Shown one piece after another: positions 17,655-26,598 of a DNA stretch of 64,000 nucleotides. The position numbers were made by a program, and so were the translations under genes. The stretch covers positions 1 to 64,000 of the forward strand of contig NZ_CANTKB010000011.1 in assembly GCF_947654165.1 (NCBI RefSeq), in the 5' to 3' direction. The stretch is from an uncultured Blautia sp. (GTDB lineage Bacteria > Bacillota > Clostridia > Lachnospirales > Lachnospiraceae). Below the pieces are notes generated by a model. It did not search any database. It saw nothing but the letters and a program-made list of their open reading frames with translations, and had not been told where the DNA came from. Each line of letters begins with the position of its first letter. Positions within the stretch are counted from its first letter, which is position 1.

Positions 17655-18979
17655 AATCGCTCTGCCTCCGGCTTCCACTCATGGGCATATACCACACATT
17701 TGTCACACAGATGATCCACTGGTTCCGGTGATTGTAAATCTGTAGAGTGGGCACCTGTTTCACGTACCATATTTCTTAATATTTCCGGATTCTCCAGCAT
17801 CGGACACGGCCGTAAATGATTTTCATTAAATGGCTGTCCTTCATGATATGCCATGAAAATCGGAGACTGCAGACAGGCTAATAAGGATTGTTCTCTGATA
17901 TTGGCATTGGAATAATGTACGAATACACAAGGATCCACATCTCCATTTGCGTTGATATGAAGATATCTTCTACCTCCTGCAATACAGCCTCCTACATACT
18001 CTCCATCATTTTGAAAATCCATGGCAAAAATCGGTTTTGTACTTCTGATTTCTCTGATTCTATGATACATAAACCTCCTCTGATCCGGATCCGGAAGTAA
18101 TGCCGGAACTGCATCATTTCCCACTGGCATATAGTGAAAATACCAGACAAAATATGCTCCCCACTCTATCATCTGGTCTACGAATTCATAAGAACTGATA
18201 GAATCCAGATTTTGACTGGTATAACAACAGGAAATCCCAAAAGGCAGATGCTTTTCTTTTAGTATTTTCATGGCTTTTACAACTTTCTGATACGTTCCGT
18301 TTCCGCGTCGTCCGTCCGTGGCAGTTTCGAATCCTTCCACACTGATGGCAGGAATAAAATTCTTTACACGGAGCATTTCTTCTGCGAAAGCTTCATCTAT
18401 CAACGTTGCATTTGTGAAACTTAAAAACTGACAATCACTATGCTTTTCACATAATGTAATCAAATCTTTTTTCCTTACCAGAGGCTCTCCCCCGGTGTAA
18501 ATATACATATAAACTCCCAGTTCTTTTCCCTGCCTGATAATAGAATCAATCTCTTCCACTGTCAGATTCAGCTTATTCCCATACTCCGCTGCCCAGCATC
18601 CTGTGCAGTGAAGATTGCAGGCTGATGTAGGATCCAACAGGATTGCCCAGGGAATATTACATCCATATTTTTTTCTGTTTTCCTCCTGTTTTGACCAACC
18701 TGTAAGATTCGCATTAAAGAAAAAATTTTCCAATGTTGCTTTTAAAACATCCCGGTCTGTTTCTTTCAGAACCTTCATGATCAACTGGTTCATATTATTC
18801 TCCGGATCTTTTAAAACTTTACGAAATGCCGCTCTTTGTGTAGGAAAAGAGTCCGGTCCTTCACCAGCAAAACGATCTACCAGCTCCATTAAATTTTGTG
18901 CATTTTTCTCCGGATCTTTTTCCAGATAATGAAATGCCCGTTTCATTGTTGCTTTTTTTACTTCTTTTGCTATTCCCAT
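17627..18979 (-). CDS. radical SAM protein with SPASM-like C-terminus
   Basis: About 450 residues. The radical SAM cluster motif CNLHCTGCWAAEYG (CxxxCxxC) is near residue 120, followed by YIYTGGEPLVRK (SAM-binding GGE). The C-terminal part has CIAGGRRYLHINANGDVDPC, CPMLENPE and HLCDKC, consistent with auxiliary Fe-S clusters. An extra N-terminal helical domain of about 100 residues precedes the core. The ATG at 18979 has GGAG ten bases before it; the one at 18988 is too close to it. First gene of the operon with flippase-like, hydrolase, gldA and dhaKL. Substrate unknown; a lipid or glycerol derivative is suggested only by context. Confidence 0.85.
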   Translation of the reverse strand: MGIAKEVKKATMKRAFHYLEKDPEKNAQNLMELVDRFAGEGPDSFPTQRAAFRKVLKDPENNMNQLIMKVLKETDRDVLKATLENFFFNANLTGWSKQEENRKKYGCNIPWAILLDPTSACNLHCTGCWAAEYGNKLNLTVEEIDSIIRQGKELGVYMYIYTGGEPLVRKKDLITLCEKHSDCQFLSFTNATLIDEAFAEEMLRVKNFIPAISVEGFETATDGRRGNGTYQKVVKAMKILKEKHLPFGISCCYTSQNLDSISSYEFVDQMIEWGAYFVWYFHYMPVGNDAVPALLPDPDQRRFMYHRIREIRSTKPIFAMDFQNDGEYVGGCIAGGRRYLHINANGDVDPCVFVHYSNANIREQSLLACLQSPIFMAYHEGQPFNENHLRPCPMLENPEILRNMVRETGAHSTDLQSPEPVDHLCDKCVVYAHEWKPEAERLWTGKEQKN

Positions 18980-19030
18980 ATCACTCATTCTCCTTTGTTT
19001 TCTTACTTGCTATCATAAGAAAAAAAAGGC

Positions 19031-19094
19031 AAAAAAAATACAGACAAAAACAGAAGTTCATCTGAAATTCAGACACTTTCCCTGTTTTGTCTGT
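19031..19094 (-). terminator. terminator or attenuator between TetR and the radical SAM operon
   Basis: On the minus strand TACAGACAAAACAG (19081-19094) pairs with CTGTTTTTGTCTGTA (19038-19052), then seven T. An inner hairpin (TCTGAATTTCAGA) lies in the loop. I see no clear promoter between this structure and the operon start, so the operon may depend on read-through. Confidence 0.75.
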
Positions 19095-19111
19095 ACTTAA
19101 TTAAGCGACAC

Positions 19112-19684
19112 TTATTCCATCCTACATTCTCCAAATTCTATATAGGTTTTTATCATATCATCTACCGTAGCTTCAAAAGATTTGGAGATTAAAAATAAAA
19201 CTTTTTCCCTGTATGGAGGCATTCCCTCTTCCACCCAGTGCATGGTATTTCCGGTAATGGCATTGCTGTAAAATCCGGTAAGATACTCAAACCCTTCCTC
19301 TGAAAGATCATACGATACTGCGGCCTCTCTTACAAAACGCTCCACAAAAATTCTTGCTACCCGCTCGATATAAATACGGATCAAATCTCTGTCTTTTGAC
19401 TTGTAAACATGTTCCATGGCATGGCGATTCTTCATAATAAAATCGGCTGCCCGTATATATTCTTCATAAAAGTTTTCCTTCTTTGTTTCGTCGCAGAAAT
19501 CTTTAAATTGTTTTTTAAAAACTTCATGCAGTAAATCATAAATATCTTCAAAATAATAATAAAACGTATTTCTGTTTACTTCTGCTGTCTCAATGATGTC
19601 TTTGACGGTCAATTTATCCAAGGACTTTTTATTTAGCAGTTCCAGAAAAGTATCCATAATCCTAAGCTTCGTGAATTTAGACAT
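19112..19684 (-). CDS. TetR-family regulator (TetR_C_8/DhaS-like)
   Basis: 190 residues. Helix-turn-helix at residues 20-50: LTVKDIIETAEVNRNTFYYYFED. This type, with a long C-terminal ligand domain, includes DhaS, the activator of dihydroxyacetone kinase genes. Since dhaKL lies in the operon just downstream, DHA-responsive control is an attractive guess. Its own promoter carries an inverted repeat (19723-19759). Confidence 0.88.
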   Translation of the reverse strand: MSKFTKLRIMDTFLELLNKKSLDKLTVKDIIETAEVNRNTFYYYFEDIYDLLHEVFKKQFKDFCDETKKENFYEEYIRAADFIMKNRHAMEHVYKSKDRDLIRIYIERVARIFVERFVREAAVSYDLSEEGFEYLTGFYSNAITGNTMHWVEEGMPPYREKVLFLISKSFEATVDDMIKTYIEFGECRME

Positions 19685-19722
19685 GACTTCCCTCCAACCT
19701 ACAGGTTTCGTAAAAAAAGATC

Positions 19723-19765
19723 ATCGTATTGATTCTATTATACAAAGAACCAATACGATAATCAA
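19723..19765 (-). promoter_or_regulatory. TetR promoter with 9-bp inverted repeat
   Basis: Minus strand TTGATT (19760-19765), 17-base spacer, TATAAT (19737-19742). ATCGTATTG (19723-19731) and CAATACGAT (19751-19759) are exact inverted repeats bracketing the -10, so autoregulation is likely. Confidence 0.72.
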
Positions 19766-19778
19766 CCTTACGTTTCTG

Positions 19779-20568
19779 CTAATCTTCTGTATCTTGTTCC
19801 TCTTCTCTGTCACTCTCTTCTGTGTCATCGCCATCCTCCAAGACATCTTCCTGATAACGGCTCCAGGCATTCTCAATCTTTTCTTTTGCCTCCTCATCTT
19901 CCATGAGCATCGGCTGCTTTTTCAGCAGTTCCCAGATTTCTTTTTCCGACAGATCACTTTGGATTCTGTCCAGATCATCCTCACTGACCGCCTGTTCTGC
20001 AAGATAAATACCAAGGCTTTTTCCGGCTTTTTTCGCCTTCTCGGCATCCTCTTTGCTTTCACACATATAAAGAACTCCATCCGTACCGAAAACCTGCTCC
20101 AGAGACCTTTGAAGAGCCTCTGCTTCTTCCTCAGACGTTGTACGGCAAAGTGCGTATCCTATGATTGCCGTTCCTTCTTTTTCTGCGTCTGCATAGTTCT
20201 GTGCTGCGTTCACCTTCTGTCCCACCAATGTTTCCATCTCTTGCTCCGTGAACGAACCATCTCTGGACAATGCGTCTTTTACCACATGTTTTTTATCCAG
20301 TGTAAGTTCTACATTTTTAACCCCATCTACGGTCACCATAGCATAAGCAGTCCCCGGCTTCATACTCCAGGTAAACAAGACTGCGAATAATGCCGCTGCG
20401 GCAGCTACTGCTGTAAGCTGTTTCCAAAACGGATGAAGATGCACAGACACCGGAGGTTCTTGACGCTCTGGTTTTTCTTCCTGGTATAAGTCTTCTTCCA
20501 GAATATAAATGCAATCCCCTATCTGTATACCCTCTTTGATCCTGATCCGGACAATCCGTTTTTTTCAT
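19779..20568 (-). pseudogene. RsgI-type anti-sigma factor, frame broken at an A7 run
   Basis: The long open part (20450 down to 19779, 223 codons) has one transmembrane helix near its start (LTAVAAAAALFAVLFTW) and then YAMVTVDGVKNVELTLD with KKHVVKDALSRDG, the conserved mid-domain of RsgI proteins, and a long acidic tail. The cytoplasmic N-terminal piece (IKEGIQIGDCIYILEED) lies in the same frame upstream but has no start: ATG 20568 is followed by seven A (20559-20565) and would need one fewer or two more. RsgI proteins hold sigma-I factors at the membrane; no sigI gene is visible. Confidence 0.6.
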
Positions 20569-20782
20569 CTGCATGATTCTTTTTATCCATGTAATCTTCA
20601 TTGACAATGCTGTCAAAATAAACACTTCGCACCGTATAACCGTTGTATCCCCCGTATGCATCCGGTGTCAGCAGTCGGTCCAGTGCATCCAGCAAATACA
20701 GTCTGTCCGGAAGGGAAAGCAGATTTTTTACTTCCCGTCTGGAAACTGACAGTGTGTTCCTTGTTTTCTCATCACATCCCAT
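20519..20782 (-). pseudogene. N-terminal remnant of a VTC-domain polyphosphate polymerase
   Basis: Residues NTLSVSRREVKNLLSLPDRL, then LTPDAYGGYNGYTVRSVYFDS and DYMDKKN match the first 80 residues of VTC-domain proteins, where the VRSxYFD strand forms part of the tunnel that makes polyphosphate. The remaining 150 or more residues are gone and the frame runs into the RsgI remnant. The start is uncertain; codons further upstream lie inside a terminator hairpin and are not translated. Apparently a deletion joined the two genes. Confidence 0.55.
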
Positions 20783-20880
20783 ACCAGACGCTTTTTCTTT
20801 CTTCACTACATAATACAAAAGGGATTTTTTGTTTCGGTACCATTTTGAGGATTTTTTTGAAAATTTTTTTGAAAAGGCAA

Positions 20881-20923
20881 AAAAAAATTGCCACATGAAG
20901 TTTTTTCCATGTGACAATTTTTT
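20881..20923. terminator. bidirectional terminator after the AAA gene
   Basis: ATTGCCACATG pairs with CATGTGACAAT (one G-U), with A/T runs of 6 or more on both sides. It lies 11 bases after the stop of the minus-strand AAA gene. Confidence 0.8.
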
Positions 20924-20933
20924 GATACTACTC

Positions 20934-22418
20934 TTATCCTAATAGATTTTCCACCATATTCCGGTCAAAAATCACACTCTCGGCATGCTCTGCTTCAATC
21001 TGATACAGAGCGTTTGCTGCCAAATGCTCTGCTGCCTGCTCCAGATCACGAATTCCTGTGGTATGCTCATATTTTTCGATCACAGCGTCCAGTGCTTCCG
21101 CTGTAATGACACACTCGCTCTCTTTCATCTGCATCCGTTTCAAAACTTTCGGAAGTGCAAATTTAGAAAAGATGATTTTCTTTTCTTCCGGAGTATAGTC
21201 CGGAATATCAATGACCGCAAATCTGGACATTAAGGGTGCACTGATCTGGTCTTTTTCATTGGCTGTGGCAATGGGATATACCCCTCCTGTTGGAATCATA
21301 CATTCCATATAGTTATCTGTAAATCCAAGATTATCCAGAAGTGTCAGCAGCACATCTGCCGGATTTCCATTTCCTTTTCCCGAAGATGCCTTGTCCAGCT
21401 CATTGATGATAAATACCAGGTTGGATGCTCCTGCCATAGAAAATGCTTCCATAATGATTCCAGGCTTGGCATTGGCATACACACGAGAACTTCCCGTAAG
21501 CTGTTCCGGGTCGTTTATGGAGCTCATATCAAGAGTTGTCCAGGGCAGCTTCAAAATTCTGGCAACCGCATAGGCAATCTGCGATTTCCCTGTTCCGGCA
21601 GGTCCTACCAGCAGCAGTCCATAAGCCGGAAGCGTATGCGTACGGTTAATCTGAATAATCGTTTCAATGATCCTCTGCTTCACCCGCTCCATTCCATACA
21701 GTTCTTCATCTAAAATTCTTCTGGCTTCCTTTGGATCAATGGCACTGAAATAGTTTTGTTTCCATTGAATGTTCATCATAATGGAAAGGGCTCGCTGTGC
21801 ATGGCGGCGTTCTTCCTGGGAAACTTCATTGGAACGTGCAACTGCCAGATTTCTTCTGGCCCAGAGGCGGATATTCTCTGGAAGTGTTCTTCCTGCACAG
21901 GTCATAAAATCCGTGATACTCTGAAGGCTGGTAAGCTTCATGTCATCTCCCATTTCCTCCTGCTCTTCATCCAGGATTTCCTCTGAAGGTGCATTGCTGG
22001 CCAAAAGACGCTCGATCATAAACTGCAAAAAGCCGTCCTCTGCTGAAAGCTTTGTTCCTCCTCCAAAGGCAATTTCCCGGATTTTATAAACTGCATATCC
22101 TTTTTCTGTATTTTTTCCCGAAAGACGTACATGGATGTGATGCTCTCCCAGCCAGCGGAGCAGGCTGACAAATCTGGAATCCACCTGAAGGATATCTGCA
22201 CTTGGTTTTCCTTCTTCTTCCTCAAACTCAAAGGCTGTTCTCTGATTAGGATTTGTAAAAAAACCATTGGAATGATGTGCCCATTCTTTCTGCTGATGAT
22301 CCAAAAGAAGAATCGGTTTCTCCGGTGTCGCAGCAGGGTCACTGGACGAAAACGTAGTGTAGGTACATTCTGTTACTTGTTTCTCTTCTGAAGTTTTACT
22401 AAAATCAAATACCGGCAT
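20934..22418 (-). CDS. Lon-like AAA+ ATPase without a protease domain
   Basis: 494 residues. Residues 1-235 are not recognisable, rich in Glu and Ser. From about 236 a Lon-type AAA+ module starts: LDEELYGMERVKQRI, Walker A GPAGTGKS near 272, Walker B LVFIINELDK near 345 (Asn in place of the usual first Asp), sensor-1 ATANEKD near 390 and an Arg in PLMSRF. There is no C-terminal Ser-Lys protease domain. Probably an ATP-driven remodelling protein; target unknown. AAGGAG precedes the ATG. It is 15 bases after the NuoE-like gene and probably cotranscribed. Confidence 0.8.
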   Translation of the reverse strand: MPVFDFSKTSEEKQVTECTYTTFSSSDPAATPEKPILLLDHQQKEWAHHSNGFFTNPNQRTAFEFEEEEGKPSADILQVDSRFVSLLRWLGEHHIHVRLSGKNTEKGYAVYKIREIAFGGGTKLSAEDGFLQFMIERLLASNAPSEEILDEEQEEMGDDMKLTSLQSITDFMTCAGRTLPENIRLWARRNLAVARSNEVSQEERRHAQRALSIMMNIQWKQNYFSAIDPKEARRILDEELYGMERVKQRIIETIIQINRTHTLPAYGLLLVGPAGTGKSQIAYAVARILKLPWTTLDMSSINDPEQLTGSSRVYANAKPGIIMEAFSMAGASNLVFIINELDKASSGKGNGNPADVLLTLLDNLGFTDNYMECMIPTGGVYPIATANEKDQISAPLMSRFAVIDIPDYTPEEKKIIFSKFALPKVLKRMQMKESECVITAEALDAVIEKYEHTTGIRDLEQAAEHLAANALYQIEAEHAESVIFDRNMVENLLG

Positions 22419-22433
22419 TGTCTTTTCTCCTTC

Positions 22434-22910
22434 TCACTGTTTCTCTCTGAATGTCTTTATCAATTTAAGAACTTTCTCCTGATTCATCTGAGAATATAAC
22501 TCCCCATCCACCAGCATATTAGGCGAAGTTCTGCACTGTTTCAGGCAATTTCTGGTACAAAGCCGTACCGTTCCATCCCTGGAAATTCCGTCTTTTGATA
22601 TGCCCAGTTCTTCTTTCAGCAGGCGAAGAAGAGCCATGCTGTTTTTATTTCCGCACCGCTCTCCTGTACATAAGACAATCTCGTGACTGTAATCCACAGA
22701 TTTCAGACTGGGATACAGTTTCAAAATACAGCCGAGAAAGGATTCCTTTATGCCCATCCGTTCCTGTATCAATTCCCGTACTTCCCGGGAAATGCACCCC
22801 TCGGTCTCCTGAATTTCTCTAAGCATGGCAACCAGATTATCCTGGTTGCCTGCATCTTTCTGACCCGCATAGTAATCTATAATTTCATTTACTTCGTTTT
22901 GATTTTTCAT
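22434..22910 (-). CDS. NuoE-like [2Fe-2S] thioredoxin-fold protein
   Basis: 158 residues. The four cluster cysteines are visible: CTGERCG near residue 82-88 and CLKQCRTSPNM near 122-132 (CxxxxC and CxxxC spacing). The N-terminal helices (MLREIQETEGCISREV) match the NuoE/HydA-complex small subunit that passes electrons in NADH dehydrogenases and bifurcating hydrogenases. No NuoF or hydrogenase gene is adjacent, so its partner must be elsewhere. AAGGAG site before the ATG. Confidence 0.85.
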   Translation of the reverse strand: MKNQNEVNEIIDYYAGQKDAGNQDNLVAMLREIQETEGCISREVRELIQERMGIKESFLGCILKLYPSLKSVDYSHEIVLCTGERCGNKNSMALLRLLKEELGISKDGISRDGTVRLCTRNCLKQCRTSPNMLVDGELYSQMNQEKVLKLIKTFREKQ

Positions 22911-23000
22911 GATAAATACTCCTTAAAATTTGAAGTTTTTCATGTTTACTATGCAGGAAACTCTGCTTTTTGTCAAGCAAAACACCTTTTCTTTTTCACG

Positions 23001-24473
23001 TTAAAGAAGAAATGGAAGAAGATACATAACGAGTGCAAGGACCACTGCTGCCGCTACGATTACAGACCAGATTTTAAATTCTTTATCCATTTTGGCTTTT
23101 TCCTGTGGAGATGGAATTTCCTCTTTTAATATCAAAACTTCGTCCTCTTCTATCGGTTCTCCATATTTTTTTCGACAGACCGCATATACTGCCAATCCCA
23201 GCACACACCAAATGACTCCCGTGATTAACGCTTCCCTGTCAAGCTGAGTCATCATAATAATATAAATCACAACACTTAATGGAGCACCTATCATAATGCC
23301 CGGTGCTTTATAAGGCCGTTTTAAATCCGGACATTTTTTCCTCAGTCCAAACGATGCTGCAATCCCAATTACATAATAAAACAAATCTGCAAATAAACTA
23401 ACTGATGCTATGTAAATCATTGAATTTGATGCAATAAGCACGGCTGATAAAATACCAAGAGTCAAAATTGCCACATACGGCGTCTGATACTTTTTGTGTA
23501 TCTTTGCAAATACTTTTGGCATAGCACCATCTCTTGCCATAGTAAATAAATATCTGGGAGGTACAGCAATACTGGCATTTAAAGTGGAAAAATCTCCACC
23601 AAACGCAATGCCAGCCGCCAGAAGTACCAATGGAAATCCTAAAATCCCCGCTTTTGTCATAGCTTCAGCAAAAGGTGCAGAAGCTGTGGCTAAAGACGCA
23701 ATCTCTTCTGTCGGTACAATCCCCACTAAAAACCACTGAAATGCCGCATTCACAGCAAACACAATAAACGGTGCCAAAAACAAAGCTCTCGGAATATTAA
23801 TCTGCGGATACTTAATCTCTTCTCCCATAGCACAGCAAGTCTCAAATCCCGCAAAACACCACCAGATCATACTAACTGCTGCCACGAAACCAAGAGGTGT
23901 TGTATTTTTCATAAATTCAGGAAGTTGAACAAAATTCGGCATTTGTACATTAGGAATCATAGTAAGAAACCAGATAATTGCTACACCCCAGAAGAAAAAC
24001 ATAAACCCATTCTGCAAACGTCCTGTCATCTCCACGCCTCTTACATTGGTGATGATAAAAACAATAACCGTAATGGTCGCTATCACCGTATCACTTACCG
24101 GTAAGTCGATCCCAAGAGCCGAAAAAAAGGTCTTGAAATAAAAACTGAATGCCAGAGCTTCTCCACTGGTAACTGCAACCAAAGAAATAATAAAATTCCA
24201 TCCTGCCAGCATTCCCATGGGTCTTCCGATTCCAAGAGAGGCATACTTATAAGTTCCTCCCGCATAAGGTAGTGCTGCACCCATCTCTGCATACAAAAGT
24301 GCCGGATAAATACTGATCAACATTGCCACCAGTGTGGCCAGAATGACTGCCGGACCCATAGTTCCTACTACATTGGCTCCTGTGGTAAATAAACCTACCC
24401 CTACTACGGTTCCCACGGTTATGGTCACTGCTTCTTTCATTCCAAAGGTTCTTTTTAAGGTATTTCCACTCAT
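23001..24473 (-). CDS. APC-family amino acid permease
   Basis: 490 residues with about 12-13 hydrophobic segments. The N-terminal GTVVGVGLFTTG (unwound TM1 substrate site) and PALLYAEMGAALPYAGGTYKY are typical of APC transporters; AGFETCCAMGEEIKYPQINIPRAL near residue 205-230 is the usual TM6 region. Probably carries an amino acid or polyamine. Transcribed alone; GAGGATGAG precedes the ATG. Confidence 0.9.
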   Translation of the reverse strand: MSGNTLKRTFGMKEAVTITVGTVVGVGLFTTGANVVGTMGPAVILATLVAMLISIYPALLYAEMGAALPYAGGTYKYASLGIGRPMGMLAGWNFIISLVAVTSGEALAFSFYFKTFFSALGIDLPVSDTVIATITVIVFIITNVRGVEMTGRLQNGFMFFFWGVAIIWFLTMIPNVQMPNFVQLPEFMKNTTPLGFVAAVSMIWWCFAGFETCCAMGEEIKYPQINIPRALFLAPFIVFAVNAAFQWFLVGIVPTEEIASLATASAPFAEAMTKAGILGFPLVLLAAGIAFGGDFSTLNASIAVPPRYLFTMARDGAMPKVFAKIHKKYQTPYVAILTLGILSAVLIASNSMIYIASVSLFADLFYYVIGIAASFGLRKKCPDLKRPYKAPGIMIGAPLSVVIYIIMMTQLDREALITGVIWCVLGLAVYAVCRKKYGEPIEEDEVLILKEEIPSPQEKAKMDKEFKIWSVIVAAAVVLALVMYLLPFLL

Positions 24474-24570
24474 CTTTTCTCATCCTCTCTTTTCTCGTTT
24501 TCCTAATTTCAAAAACATCTTAATTTCCTGAGTATACCTCATGTCAACCTGTATTTTTTTCCAAAGAATA

Positions 24571-24599
24571 AAAAAAACTGGAGTATACTCCAGCTTTTT
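24571..24599 (-). terminator. terminator of the YolD/polymerase unit
   Basis: CTGGAGTA-TACTCCAG (24578-24593) is a perfect palindrome; on the minus strand it is followed by TTTTTTT. The same hairpin has T residues on the plus strand too. Confidence 0.8.
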
Positions 24600-25020
24600 A
24601 GGCATGCTCAATGTCTAAGGACACCACATCCTCCACAGGAATTTCTTCCCCGTTTTCGAGAACGAATTGATGTGTATAACTGTCTATTTTCTTTAATACA
24701 CCTGTAACGGTCACATACTTCCCGCCTTTTTTCCTTTCATCTTTCATGAAATACGTCACGGTAATGATTGGTTGTTCTTTCACCTTCTCTTGTAAACACC
24801 GAAGTTTCCAATCCAATTGAACCTTACTGTCCTCATCCAATATCATCTTTTCTTCTGTGATCCGTGCCGCTTCCCTCACAGCTTCCTCATACCCTGTAAG
24901 TGCCGCAAAAGGGGCAAACTGGGCTGCCCGGTCTCTTCTTGGCATCTGCGGATGCATCTTTGATACCGGATGCGGCAATTCCAACATATCTTCATATGGA
25001 TTCCCAGGTTTTTGTTTCAT
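24598..25020 (-). CDS. YolD-like family protein
   Basis: 140 residues. The segment MPRRDRAAQFAPFAALTGYE near residue 27 and the C-terminal KKIDSYTHQFVLENGEEIP are typical of YolD-like proteins, which are usually encoded next to Y-family polymerases and are thought to help them. Its start overlaps the polymerase stop by four bases (ATGA). Role in damage tolerance is inferred from this pairing. Confidence 0.88.
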   Translation of the reverse strand: MKQKPGNPYEDMLELPHPVSKMHPQMPRRDRAAQFAPFAALTGYEEAVREAARITEEKMILDEDSKVQLDWKLRCLQEKVKEQPIITVTYFMKDERKKGGKYVTVTGVLKKIDSYTHQFVLENGEEIPVEDVVSLDIEHA

Positions 25021-26552
25021 GCCTTATGCCCTCCAATCTGCTGATTTCGGTCTCTGGTTGTGGCTCCTTTTTCCAGATTCATACCTTTTAAAATGGCATT
25101 TTTTCCGAATTTCTTCTTAATGTCCAGCATGGCTTCCTGCAATTTCCGCTCCCGTTCCAGCATGGCATCTTCTTCCTTTTTCTGCTTTTCTAAAGCAGCA
25201 TAATCGGTAAACAGATCCAACTGCTCCCACACCGGTTCCTGTTTCTCCTTGGTTTCTTCTGATACATGGTTTGCTGTAAGCTGTAATCTCCGTACTAAAA
25301 GGTTTGGATCCACAATGTTATCGAACAGTTTCAGCACAGCATTCGTAATCTGACTGGTAGAAGAAGAAAACTTCTGCAAATTCACGGTACCGTGAGCATG
25401 CTTGGGAATCTTCCTTCCGTACCGGTCTGTGGTAACCGTACCTTCGTATGCTCTCTTTCCTGTTCCCCGGGATAGATTTTCAATATCATATCCAACGGTG
25501 AGCACCATCTGGTCTGTCACCAGCCCCTTGTCCACCAGATCCAGCACCAGAAGATCCGTCATCTCCTGCACCACCAATCTTGCCTTTTGTGCGGAATAGG
25601 GACATGAGAGCACCTGCCCGGAACCAATGCTGTTGTTTTCCGGCCGATATGCCTTAATATCCTCCATGGTACACGGCTCCCATCCCCATGCATGGTCAAT
25701 GAGCAGCTCTGCATTGACCCCAAACAGCCGGTACAAAAGCTCTTCATTGTGATAATCATTTGGTTTCCCGATAGAGCATCTGGCAACATCTCCCATTGTG
25801 AACATACCGTGCTCCTGCAATTTCTTTGCATACCCTTTCCCTACACGCCAGAAATCAGTGATCGGCCTGTGATTCCACAAAAGCTGTCTGTAGCTTCTCT
25901 CATCCAGTTCTGCAATCCTCACACCATTTGCATCCGGTTGAATATGCTTTGCTACAATATCCATGGCAATTTTGGACAGGTACAGATTCGAACCGATCCC
26001 AGCGGTTGCCGTGATTCCGGTTTCCTGAAACACATCCGTGATGATTTTTTCTGCCAGTTGTCTGGGTGTCATGCCATAAACATCCAGATAATGTGTCACA
26101 TCCAGAAAAATTTCGTCAATGGAATAAACATGGGCATCTTCCGGAGCAATATACTTCATATAAATCTCATAGATTCTTGTACTGTATTCCATATACAGTG
26201 CCATTCTTGGCGGTGCGATCACGTAATTCACTGCCATATGGGGAGAGGACTTCAGTTCTTCATCAAAACAGGAGGAACCGGTAAATACCCCACCCGGGGC
26301 AAACCGCATCCGCTCCTTGTTCACCTCCCGCACTTTCTGCACCACCTGAAAAAGCCTTGGTCTTCCGGGAATCCCATATGCCTTTAAAGAAGGCGACACG
26401 GCCAGACAGATGGTCTTCTCTGTCCTTCCTGCATCTGCCACGACCAGATTGGTTTTCATGGGGTCAAGCCCTCTTTCCCTGCATTCCACAGATGCATAGA
26501 ATGATTTTAAATCAATGGACAGATAAACGTTTTCCTTTTTTGCATCACTCAC
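25017..26552 (-). CDS. Y-family DNA polymerase (UmuC/ImuB-like, UvrX type)
   Basis: About 511 residues. Palm motif YLSIDLKSFYASVECRERG near the start with the first catalytic Asp, YSIDEIFLDVT near 160 with the second acidic pair, helix-hairpin-helix IGSNLYLSKIAMD and a little-finger domain after 280. The C-terminal 100 residues are coiled and Lys/Glu-rich. Longer than DinB (about 350), as in UvrX/YqjW of Bacillus. The start is a GTG; AAAGGAG precedes both GTG options (26552 preferred, 26564 too close). I found no match to the Gram-positive LexA box upstream. Confidence 0.9.
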   Translation of the reverse strand: MSDAKKENVYLSIDLKSFYASVECRERGLDPMKTNLVVADAGRTEKTICLAVSPSLKAYGIPGRPRLFQVVQKVREVNKERMRFAPGGVFTGSSCFDEELKSSPHMAVNYVIAPPRMALYMEYSTRIYEIYMKYIAPEDAHVYSIDEIFLDVTHYLDVYGMTPRQLAEKIITDVFQETGITATAGIGSNLYLSKIAMDIVAKHIQPDANGVRIAELDERSYRQLLWNHRPITDFWRVGKGYAKKLQEHGMFTMGDVARCSIGKPNDYHNEELLYRLFGVNAELLIDHAWGWEPCTMEDIKAYRPENNSIGSGQVLSCPYSAQKARLVVQEMTDLLVLDLVDKGLVTDQMVLTVGYDIENLSRGTGKRAYEGTVTTDRYGRKIPKHAHGTVNLQKFSSSTSQITNAVLKLFDNIVDPNLLVRRLQLTANHVSEETKEKQEPVWEQLDLFTDYAALEKQKKEEDAMLERERKLQEAMLDIKKKFGKNAILKGMNLEKGATTRDRNQQIGGHKA

Positions 26553-26598
26553 AGCCGTTGTCACTCCTTTCTTTATGCTATTTTATAACTATCCTTAT

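Noticed and set aside
20934..22418. Lon protease
   Set aside because: The C-terminal Ser-Lys protease domain is absent; only the AAA+ module is Lon-like.
25692..26387. 231-codon plus-strand open frame inside the polymerase gene
   Set aside because: It is antisense to a gene with clear polymerase motifs, is rich in Cys, His and Phe typical of shadow frames, and has no ribosome binding site.
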